This document shows positions 1 through 5,649 of a DNA stretch of 8,109 bases, one piece after another. The notes under the pieces were generated by a model. That model was given only the letters and a program-made list of their open reading frames with translations, had not been told where the DNA came from and searched no databases. This DNA is from Candidatus Omnitrophota bacterium (GTDB taxonomy: Bacteria > Omnitrophota > Gorgyraeia > Duberdicusellales > 4484-171). Location of the stretch: NCBI GenBank assembly GCA_023818995.1, contig JAMWDA010000071.1:1-8109 (forward strand), given 5' to 3'. Both the position numbers and the translations under genes were made by a program. Position 1 is the first letter of the stretch; each line of letters starts with the position of its first letter.

Positions 1-331
1 CTCCTACAATAAGAATCTCTTTGTTAACAAAACTATCTACAGGGTAACCGTTACCATATGGTCCCCTTACCCCCAACTTTTCTCCTAAACTTAACTTGTG
101 AAAGAGTGAAGTAACTCTTCCTACATTCATAATAGTTATTTCAAACCCATCCTTCACATTAGGGTCAGAAGAAGGAGTAAAGGGTGCTTCCCCTTTACCA
201 GGGTAAGTTAACTCTACAAACTGACCGGTCTTAAAAGAGAAATTTCTATCGGTTTTAAGAACAAATGTTTTTATAGTAGGTGTCTCTTCAATTACTTTGG
301 TAACCTTTACTTCTAATGGTATATACAGCAT
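1..331 (-). CDS. FAD/NAD(P)-binding oxidoreductase, hydrogenase/sulfite reductase gamma-type subunit (N-terminal part, cut by window edge)
   Basis: Reading the minus strand from the ATG at 331 gives 110 residues that stay open to the window edge. They match the FAD-binding half of a ferredoxin-NADP reductase-like protein of the sulfhydrogenase gamma / AsrB type. Visible marks are a beta-strand start with GQFVEL (residues 36-41), GEAPFTPSS (47-55) in the place of the usual FAD-binding RxYS motif, the segment GRVTSLFHKL (71-80) and RGPYGNGYP (89-97). The NAD domain begins at about residue 105 with KEILIVG. Known members pass electrons between NAD(P)H and the Fe-S subunit. The missing part should contain the nucleotide-binding site and a C-terminal [2Fe-2S] cysteine cluster. 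It starts 18 nt after the beta-type gene, so the two are almost certainly one operon. No clear Shine-Dalgarno sequence precedes it. Hydrogenase and sulfite reductase versions cannot be told apart here. Confidence 0.88.
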   Translation of the reverse strand, partial: MLYIPLEVKVTKVIEETPTIKTFVLKTDRNFSFKTGQFVELTYPGKGEAPFTPSSDPNVKDGFEITIMNVGRVTSLFHKLSLGEKLGVRGPYGNGYPVDSFVNKEILIVG

Positions 332-349
332 AATCTTAACAGAACTAAA

Positions 350-1381
350 TTACAATTTAGATAACTTACTATCTTCTTTTAATCTTTTAAAAATATTTCT
401 TAAATCTATTTTCCCCGGACAACATTCAATACACCGTCCACAACCTGTACAGGCGTAGATACCTAATCTATCAGGGAAAAACTCAAATTTTTTTATATAA
501 CGATTGCGTAATCTTTTACTTCTAAACAAGAGAGGGTTTGCTCCCCCTGCTACCTTAGCAAAATTCTTATACTGGCAACCATCCCATGTTCTTCCTCTTA
601 ACAAATTCTTATTTTCCTCATCATCAAAGAGAAGGAAACAATGACAGGTAGGACAATTCATAATACAAGCACCACACTCTACACAATGTTCTGCCTCCTC
701 CTGCCAAATATTATTTTCGTAACCACTCTTTACTAACTGGTAGAGGACTTCTCTGTTAACCAATCCTTGCAAGATAATCTGTTTAGAGAGCTTTTCTTCT
801 AAATTTTTTCTTAACTCTAAATTCTTTTCTAACCAAGTATCTGGTGGCTCTTGAAAAAAATTACTATTTTCTTTTATCAACTTGTCTCCTTTCTCTGAAC
901 CAACTTCTATCAAATATACATCGTCTACCAAAGATAAATTTAAATCATAGTTTTCTTCAGGATAAGGTTTAATATTTAAATTTAAACAGAAACAAACCTC
1001 TTTAAAATTTCTACAATCACTAGAAATGATAACGTTATTCTTACGAAAGAAATTGTAACTTTCATCTACCTCATCTTTTAGAAATACGTAATCCTGAATC
1101 TTTAAAGATTGGATATCACAATTCTTTGCTCCTACGATACAAAAGGGTCTCTTTTTTAACTCAATATCTTTATAATTTATACTGATTAACTCTTGGCAAG
1201 GAAGAAAAAATTGACGTATAGAACTAATACATCGATAATCGTTAAAATTGAACTCACCCTTAAAATTTATCCACGTGTAATTATTCTCTATCTGATAAGG
1301 TATAACTACATTATAAACAGAGGAAAGTCTCTCTAAAAAATTAATGAAGGAATTCTTGGTTATAGCATAAACTCTCTTCAT
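350..1381 (-). CDS. 4Fe-4S dicluster protein, beta-type subunit of soluble hydrogenase / anaerobic sulfite reductase (HydB/AsrA-like)
   Basis: This complete 343-residue protein has no signal peptide or membrane segment and is probably a cytosolic electron-transfer subunit. Two ferredoxin-type motifs lie near the C-terminus. The first has C233, C236, C239 and C243, followed by extra cysteines C246 and C248 (CPTCHC). The second has C311, C314, C317 and C321, with an additional C320. The N-terminal domain carries the family segment GAKNCDIQSLKIQDYVFL (residues 84-101) and then a cysteine-rich SDCRNFKEVCFC stretch (121-132), as in the beta subunits of Pyrococcus-type sulfhydrogenase (HydB) and AsrA. 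In those complexes it wires the FAD subunit to the catalytic subunit. The flavin subunit follows 18 nt downstream, matching the order beta-gamma of hydBGDA and also asrAB. The catalytic gene, NiFe hydrogenase or sirohaem sulfite reductase, would decide between them but is outside the window. The start has no obvious ribosome binding site. Confidence 0.87.
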   Translation of the reverse strand: MKRVYAITKNSFINFLERLSSVYNVVIPYQIENNYTWINFKGEFNFNDYRCISSIRQFFLPCQELISINYKDIELKKRPFCIVGAKNCDIQSLKIQDYVFLKDEVDESYNFFRKNNVIISSDCRNFKEVCFCLNLNIKPYPEENYDLNLSLVDDVYLIEVGSEKGDKLIKENSNFFQEPPDTWLEKNLELRKNLEEKLSKQIILQGLVNREVLYQLVKSGYENNIWQEEAEHCVECGACIMNCPTCHCFLLFDDEENKNLLRGRTWDGCQYKNFAKVAGGANPLLFRSKRLRNRYIKKFEFFPDRLGIYACTGCGRCIECCPGKIDLRNIFKRLKEDSKLSKL

Positions 1382-1429
1382 ACTAAAAATATTCTTTTTA
1401 TTTATAAATAGAATTTTACAAGAAAAAAA

Positions 1430-1457
1430 AGTATACCAATAAATTAAATCTTGTCAA
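1430..1457 (-). promoter_or_regulatory. Sigma70-type promoter of the redox operon
   Basis: On the minus strand a perfect TTGACA (plus 1457-1452) is followed after 16 nt by TATACT (plus 1435-1430), and TG-N precedes the -10 box (extended -10). Transcription would begin near 1423, giving a leader of about 40 nt before the ATG at 1381. This is the best promoter match in the window and implies a well-expressed operon. Seen directly; activity is inferred. Confidence 0.72.
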
Positions 1458-1479
1458 GGGATAACCTTTAATGTAAGAT
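1451..1479 (+). promoter_or_regulatory. Candidate divergent promoter of the GH20-like/glgP unit
   Basis: TTGTCA at 1451-1456 is followed after 17 nt by TAAGAT at 1474-1479 (5/6 and 4/6 matches to the consensus). Its -35 box overlaps five bases of the opposing TTGACA, because TTGTCAA reads TTGACAA on the other strand. Transcription would start near 1486, only a few bases before the ATG at 1489, so the mRNA would be nearly leaderless. A small inverted repeat, AAGG-N5-CCTT (1456-1468), lies between the boxes and might be an operator. The -10 is weak, so this is tentative. Confidence 0.4.
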
Positions 1480-1488
1480 ATAGAAAGT

Positions 1489-2367
1489 ATGAAAGGTAAA
1501 AAAATTGTCCCTGTACGTGGATTTTTACTTCACATTACCCATTACGACCCTGATTGGTATAAACTAAAATCTAAGGAGAAGCCATTTGACTTAGATTTGG
1601 GTATAGAAATCGTAGAGGAAATTAAAAAGGTAGGATTAAATCTATTAATCATAGATTGTGCTGATGGGATAAGATATAATTCTCATCCTGAATTAGCCAG
1701 GCGTTATACTCTTCCTCCCAGCTATCTAAAAAAATTGGTAAAATACGCTAAAGAAAATGGTATAGAGGTTGTCCCCAAATTAAATTTTTCTCAAAGCCGA
1801 TACCACCATCATAACGATTGGTTCTACCCTTACAATGAACTCTTTGACAATCCCCAATACTGGCAGATAGCTTTTGATATAATAGATGAATTAATAGAAA
1901 TATGCCAACCTCAACGCTATTTTCATATCGGTATGGATGAAGACCACGATAGGGCAATTAGCCAATACATAAACGCTATAAAAACTCTTAGGAAACATCT
2001 TAAACAAAGAAAACTAAAAACTCTTATGTGGAATGACTCCGCACAATCAAAAAGAGCTTTAGTTCACGCAGAAAAAGTTATGTATGCTTTAGATAATATT
2101 CCCAAAGATGTTGTCCAAATACTTTGGGATTATAACAATGTACAACCAAAGATTATTAAGCAATTAGTAGAGAAAAAATTTGAAGTATGGGTTGCCCCGG
2201 GTAAAGAAGTTGAGCAAGTGATAAAATGGAAGAAACTATTACTATCATCAGGAGGTAAAGGCTTAATTATGACTACTTGGGTAGCAACTTCACAATCTAA
2301 TCGTAAAGAAATTATAAGTTTAATTAGAAAAGTTGGTCCAATCTATACCAGGGAGGAAAACTTATGA
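1489..2367 (+). CDS. Short GH20-like glycoside hydrolase (beta-N-acetylhexosaminidase-type barrel)
   Basis: The 292-residue protein reads as a lone TIM-barrel domain of the glycoside hydrolase family 20 type. The key mark is YFHIGMDED (residues 144-152), matching the GH20 HxGGDE motif with the catalytic Asp-Glu pair at D150-E151; the second glycine is methionine here. Barrel-strand features follow: LMWNDS (179-184), ILWDY (211-215) and MTTW (261-264), with tryptophans where GH20 enzymes line the sugar pocket. Residues 89-97 (ENGIEVVPK) match the strand before the usual substrate loop, and HHH occurs at 106-108. GH20 enzymes remove terminal N-acetylhexosamines by substrate-assisted catalysis. 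This one lacks a signal peptide and the usual N-terminal alpha/beta domain, so it is probably cytosolic with an uncertain substrate. No Shine-Dalgarno precedes the ATG; the start is chosen because the VRGFLLH strand beginning at residue 9 needs it. It overlaps glgP by 4 bp, which suggests a linked role in carbohydrate breakdown. Confidence 0.72.
   Translation: MKGKKIVPVRGFLLHITHYDPDWYKLKSKEKPFDLDLGIEIVEEIKKVGLNLLIIDCADGIRYNSHPELARRYTLPPSYLKKLVKYAKENGIEVVPKLNFSQSRYHHHNDWFYPYNELFDNPQYWQIAFDIIDELIEICQPQRYFHIGMDEDHDRAISQYINAIKTLRKHLKQRKLKTLMWNDSAQSKRALVHAEKVMYALDNIPKDVVQILWDYNNVQPKIIKQLVEKKFEVWVAPGKEVEQVIKWKKLLLSSGGKGLIMTTWVATSQSNRKEIISLIRKVGPIYTREENL
2351..2357 (+). promoter_or_regulatory. Strong ribosome binding site for glgP inside the upstream gene
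   Basis: GGGAGGA lies 6 nt before the glgP ATG at 2364, within the last codons of the GH20-like gene. It fixes the glgP start. With the ATGA stop/start overlap it allows both independent initiation and translational coupling. Confidence 0.8.
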
Positions 2368-4841
2368 AGAAGGTAAAAAAAGTTGATAGAGAATGGAAAA
2401 TTATCCATAAAGAGATGAATAAAGATGGTATCAAATTAGCATTCAGAGATAACTGTGAATATGCCCTCTCTAAAGACCAATTTACCGCTACTACTAACGA
2501 CCACTTTTGGGCATTAGCTTTAGCTATCAGAGATAGAATTGTAGAACGGTGGATTATTACCCAACAGAAGTATCATCGAGAAAATGTTAAACGCGTATAC
2601 TACCTATCGATGGAATTCTTAATTGGTAGGCTTTTGGATAACTACATTATTAATTTAGGATTAAAAAAGGAAGTTATTTCTGCTTTAGAAGAGATGGGAT
2701 ACAACTTTAGAGAAATTGAAGAACAGGAACAGGATGCCGGCTTAGGTAACGGTGGTTTAGGAAGATTAGCCGCGTGTTTTTTAGATTCTATGGCAACTTT
2801 GAGTATTCCCTGTCATGGCTATGGTATTCGCTATGAGTACGGTATATTTAATCAAAAAATTAAGGATGGTTATCAGGTGGAGCTACCTGACGAATGGTTA
2901 AAATCAGGTACCCCCTGGGAATTTGCTCGTTCAGAGTATCCCGTAAAAGTGCACTTTTATGGTAAAACAATTAATTTTTACGATAAACACGGTAAATTTC
3001 GTGTAAAATGGGTAGACACGGAAGATGTTTTAGCTGTGCCTTGCGATTTACCTATACCAGGTTACAAAAATAATACGGTAAATACTCTAAGACTGTGGTC
3101 AGCTAAAAGCACAGAGGAATTTGATTTAGATTATTTCAACAGCGGTGATTATGAACAAGCAATGCAAAAAAAGATTATCTCAGAAAGTATCTCTAAGGTC
3201 CTATATCCTAACGATGAAGTAAGTAGAGGTAAAGAATTGCGTTTAAAACAGGAATACTTTTTTACTGCTGCCTCTATCTCTGATATTATAAGGAGATTTA
3301 AAGCAGAAAATAGTGATTTAAGGAAACTACCAGATAAAGTTGTTATTCATCTTAACGATACTCACCCTTGTTTAGCCATTGTGGAGTTAATGCGTATTCT
3401 CCTTGATGAGTATGAGTTTGACTGGGATACGAGTTGGGACATTGTGCAAAAAACATTTGCCTACACTAATCATACCTTAATGCCTGAAGCATTAGAATCT
3501 TGGCCCGTCCCTTTATTAGAGAAAGTTCTTCCCCGACATTTACAAATAATTTATGAAATCAATGCTCGCTTCTTAAACGAAGTTTCCCAACAGTTTCCCG
3601 GTGATAACGAAAAACTTCGTAGAATGTCAATAATTGAAGAAGATTACCCTAAAAGGGTGCGGATGGCAAATTTAGCTATTGTAGGGAGTTTTTCTGTTAA
3701 CGGTGTATCTAAGTTGCACTCCCATCTACTAAAAACTAAATTTTTTAAAGACTTTGATACGTTCTTCCCAGAAAAATTTAACAATAAAACTAATGGAATA
3801 ACCCAGAGACGATGGCTACTAAAAGCTAATCCTTTACTTTCCCATTTAATAAATCAAACTATAGGAAAGAGTTGGATAACCGATTTAGAAAAAATAAAAA
3901 AAATATTACCTTTTAAAGAAGAAGCCTCTTTTAGAAAAAAGTGGCAAGAGATAAAACTTGAAAATAAAAAGGAATTAGCAAAATATATAAGCAAAACCAC
4001 AAATATTCTTGTTGATCCGACGAGCATGTTTGATATACAAGTTAAACGCATCCATGAATATAAACGGCAACTATTATTTTGCTTCTATATAATATCTCAG
4101 TACTTAACTATCAAAAACGAACCAAATAGATTTATTCAGCCAAGAACTTTTATTTTAGGAGGTAAAGCCTCTCCTGGTTACTATATGGCAAAACTAATCA
4201 TCAAATTTATCAACAGCGTGGGAGAAATCATTAACAGAGACAAAACGGTTAATGATAAAATTAAAGTTGTATTTATAGAGAACTACCGTGTATCTTTAGC
4301 AGAAAAAATAATACCTGCTGGGGAGTTATCCGAACAGATATCCACAGCTGGTATGGAAGCTTCTGGAACAGGTAATATGAAATTTGCTCTAAATGGCGCA
4401 TTAACTATGGGAACTTTGGACGGAGCTAACATTGAAATAGCTGAAAGCGTAGGTAAAGAAAATATTTTTATTTTCGGACATACTGCCCAAGAAATAGAAG
4501 ATATCAAAAATAGAGGTTATGACCCTCAAGAGTATATAAAAAAATCTCCTATCTTAAAAGAAATATTCTCTCTAATAATGGGGAACTTCTTTTCTCCCTA
4601 CCATCCTGGTCTCTTTGAACCTATAATTAAAACCGTATACAATATAGATACATTTTTCATCTGTGCAGATTTTGCCTCTTATCTAAATAAGCAAGAAGAA
4701 GCAGGTCGTCTTTATCAAAACAAAGAAGAATGGACAAGAAAATCAATAATAAATGTAGCAAGCTGTGGCAAATTTTCCAGTGATCGCACGATTAAAGAAT
4801 ATGCTCAAGAAATTTGGAAAATAAAACCTCTCCAAGTATAA
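2364..4841 (+). CDS. glgP: Glycogen/alpha-glucan phosphorylase (GT35, PLP-dependent)
   Basis: The 825-residue protein is full length for the glycogen/maltodextrin phosphorylase family (about 800-840). It releases glucose-1-phosphate from the non-reducing ends of alpha-1,4-glucans using inorganic phosphate, in the cytosol. The signature around the cofactor is intact: EASGTGNMKFALNG (residues 665-678), in which K673 should form the Schiff base with pyridoxal phosphate, followed by GTLDGANIEI (683-692). Other conserved blocks are LGNGGLGRLAACFLDSMATL (127-146), HLNDTHP (329-335), the active-site TNHT (368-371), KTNGITQRRW (475-484) and QVKRIHEYKRQL (559-570). No residue that I would expect to be essential is missing. 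Its ATG overlaps the stop of the GH20-like gene (ATGA) and has a strong ribosome binding site. No clear terminator follows, so some transcripts may run on into the RRM gene. Glycogen and maltodextrin preference cannot be separated from sequence alone. Confidence 0.97.
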   Translation: MKKVKKVDREWKIIHKEMNKDGIKLAFRDNCEYALSKDQFTATTNDHFWALALAIRDRIVERWIITQQKYHRENVKRVYYLSMEFLIGRLLDNYIINLGLKKEVISALEEMGYNFREIEEQEQDAGLGNGGLGRLAACFLDSMATLSIPCHGYGIRYEYGIFNQKIKDGYQVELPDEWLKSGTPWEFARSEYPVKVHFYGKTINFYDKHGKFRVKWVDTEDVLAVPCDLPIPGYKNNTVNTLRLWSAKSTEEFDLDYFNSGDYEQAMQKKIISESISKVLYPNDEVSRGKELRLKQEYFFTAASISDIIRRFKAENSDLRKLPDKVVIHLNDTHPCLAIVELMRILLDEYEFDWDTSWDIVQKTFAYTNHTLMPEALESWPVPLLEKVLPRHLQIIYEINARFLNEVSQQFPGDNEKLRRMSIIEEDYPKRVRMANLAIVGSFSVNGVSKLHSHLLKTKFFKDFDTFFPEKFNNKTNGITQRRWLLKANPLLSHLINQTIGKSWITDLEKIKKILPFKEEASFRKKWQEIKLENKKELAKYISKTTNILVDPTSMFDIQVKRIHEYKRQLLFCFYIISQYLTIKNEPNRFIQPRTFILGGKASPGYYMAKLIIKFINSVGEIINRDKTVNDKIKVVFIENYRVSLAEKIIPAGELSEQISTAGMEASGTGNMKFALNGALTMGTLDGANIEIAESVGKENIFIFGHTAQEIEDIKNRGYDPQEYIKKSPILKEIFSLIMGNFFSPYHPGLFEPIIKTVYNIDTFFICADFASYLNKQEEAGRLYQNKEEWTRKSIINVASCGKFSSDRTIKEYAQEIWKIKPLQV

Positions 4842-4863
4842 AAAACAAAATTTTAGCTTTACC

Positions 4864-4892
4864 TTTACAAAAAGGATAAAATATGTTATATT
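4864..4892 (+). promoter_or_regulatory. Sigma70-type promoter of the RRM protein gene
   Basis: TTTACA (4864-4869), a 17-nt spacer and TATATT (4887-4892), preceded by TG-N (extended -10), lie just after the glgP stop. A start near 4899 gives a leader of about 124 nt before the ATG at 5024. The -35 box sits inside a small inverted repeat, CCTTT-N4-AAAGG (4862-4875), which could bind a regulator or be chance. Confidence 0.65.
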
Positions 4893-4898
4893 AAATGC

Positions 4899-5023
4899 TA
4901 GAAACAATTCATGGAACGGCACAGTCAAAAAAGGGGGTAAATGAGAAGAGAAGAAAAAAATAATTTTTAAAAGGGAATTTTGTTATTTAGAAGATTTTAA
5001 AAATTTAAAAGGAGATAAAGAAA
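4899..5023 (+). other. Long purine-rich 5' leader with two abutting 9-codon frames
   Basis: The predicted leader is long for a 106-codon gene. It holds two tiny frames of 30 nt each, back to back: ATG 4911 to TAA 4940 (MERHSQKRG) and ATG 4941 to TAA 4970 (MRREEKNNF). A G-run at 4933-4937 lies 3 nt before the second ATG. Two similar TTTAAAAGG stretches occur, at about 4966-4974 and 5004-5012; the second merges with the real ribosome binding site. A role in control (autoregulation, temperature or leader peptides) is inference; the frames could be chance. Confidence 0.35.
5010..5015 (+). promoter_or_regulatory. Ribosome binding site of the RRM protein gene
   Basis: AGGAGA ends 8 nt before the ATG at 5024, a good match and spacing. 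It sets the start at MEEEKK just before the first RRM strand. Confidence 0.8.
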
Positions 5024-5344
5024 ATGGAAGAAGAGAAAAAAATATATATTGGTAATTTAGATTTTGGTATCACAGAAAACGAAGTGCAACAATTACTTAT
5101 AGAAAAAGGAGTTGCTGCCAAAGAAGTAAAAATTATAAGCGATAAATTTTCTGGAAGATCAAAAGGGTTCGGTTTTGCTGAATTTGAGACTGAAGAACAA
5201 GCTCAAAAGGCAATTGATGCCTTAAATGGTCAGGAATTAAAGGGAAGAACTTTAAGAGTCAGTAAAGCGCAAAAGATGCATCCTCGCCGGGAAAATTTTG
5301 GTAGAGAAAGAGGCCATTCTGAAGGTAGAAGATTCTCACGTTAA
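5024..5344 (+). CDS. Single-RRM RNA-binding protein with Arg/Gly-rich tail
   Basis: The 106-residue protein is one RNA recognition motif plus a short basic tail. The RNP2 motif is IYIGNL (residues 7-12) and RNP1 is KGFGFAEF (47-54), with the aromatic residues that stack on RNA bases (Y8, F49, F51) all present. LNGQELKGRTLRVSKA (67-82) gives the last strands. The tail from about residue 86 is rich in Arg, Gly and His, like the glycine-rich tails of bacterial and cyanobacterial Rbp proteins. Such proteins bind single-stranded RNA, and several in cyanobacteria are cold-induced; the target here is unknown. It has its own promoter, a long leader and a following terminator, so it is probably a single-gene unit unrelated in function to glgP. 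Autoregulation through the leader is possible but unproven. Confidence 0.95.
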   Translation: MEEEKKIYIGNLDFGITENEVQQLLIEKGVAAKEVKIISDKFSGRSKGFGFAEFETEEQAQKAIDALNGQELKGRTLRVSKAQKMHPRRENFGRERGHSEGRRFSR

Positions 5345-5360
5345 ACCATCACATAAACCA

Positions 5361-5395
5361 GTAGAAGGATTTCGCCGTTCCCCTTCTACCCTTTT
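5361..5395 (+). terminator. Rho-independent terminator after the RRM gene
   Basis: GTAGAAGG (5361-5368) pairs perfectly with CCTTCTAC (5382-5389) around a 13-nt loop and is followed by CCTTTT, 16 nt after the stop codon. The T-run is short (four), so termination may be partial and helped by the next hairpin. Confidence 0.7.
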
Positions 5396-5396
5396 A

Positions 5397-5427
5397 AAAA
5401 ATCACGCAACTTTGACAGTTGATTTTT
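5397..5427. terminator. Hairpin with A/T-tract arms, possible bidirectional terminator
   Basis: CAACT (5407-5411) and AGTTG (5417-5421) flank a 5-nt loop. AAAAAT before and ATTTTT after extend the stem past a CACG bulge. Each strand therefore ends in a T-tract, which suits a gap between convergent genes: it could stop leftward kinase transcripts as well as rightward RRM read-through. The 5-bp core is short. Confidence 0.45.
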
Positions 5428-5649
5428 AAAACTATTGATTTTAAAAGAGATTTTATTCAGATTAGAGTTTTTGGCACTATTTTACAATTTTGACTTGCTT
5501 GAGTAGGACATTGAGAAGAGTTCAACCAAAAGCAAATCACGGGGTTATGTAAATTTTAGGATACGATTTGGTGACTTTATAAACATCTCAAAACTAAACA
5601 GAAAATCCACAATAATTACGAACGAACCAAATAAATATAAAATAACATT
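5428..5649. other. Convergent intergenic region without a recognisable gene
   Basis: The gap between the RRM gene and the kinase operon is 305 bp, counting the two hairpins. The rest holds no RNA gene or mobile element that I can recognise and no convincing promoter. One plus-strand frame is unusually open: codons from 5423 run to a TAG at 5504-5506 and then open again from 5507 to the TAA at 5651-5653 (48 codons), running into the kinase stop. It has no ATG and no ribosome binding site, and I recognise no family, so it is not called as a gene. Confidence 0.5.

Noticed and set aside
1748..1957. Minus-strand open frame of 69 codons
   Set aside because: It lies fully inside the GH20-like gene in the opposite direction, has no family-like motif and no ribosome binding site.
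3854..4507. Two minus-strand frames (3854-4051 and 4283-4507) inside glgP
   Set aside because: They are antisense to strongly conserved phosphorylase sequence, including the PLP site, and look like by-products of its codon use.
4743..4928. Minus-strand frame of 61 codons over the glgP end and RRM promoter
   Set aside because: It has no recognisable motif and overlaps the conserved end of glgP and the RRM promoter, so it is unlikely to be coding.
5471..5486. TTGGCAC resembling a sigma54 -24 element
   Set aside because: The required GC at -12 is absent at the right spacing (CA instead), and no gene starts downstream on that strand.
5504..5506. In-frame TAG as a possible recoded stop (suppression or alternative code)
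   Set aside because: Neighbouring genes use TAG, TAA and TGA as real stops (for example TAG ends both kinases), and the frame has no start codon.
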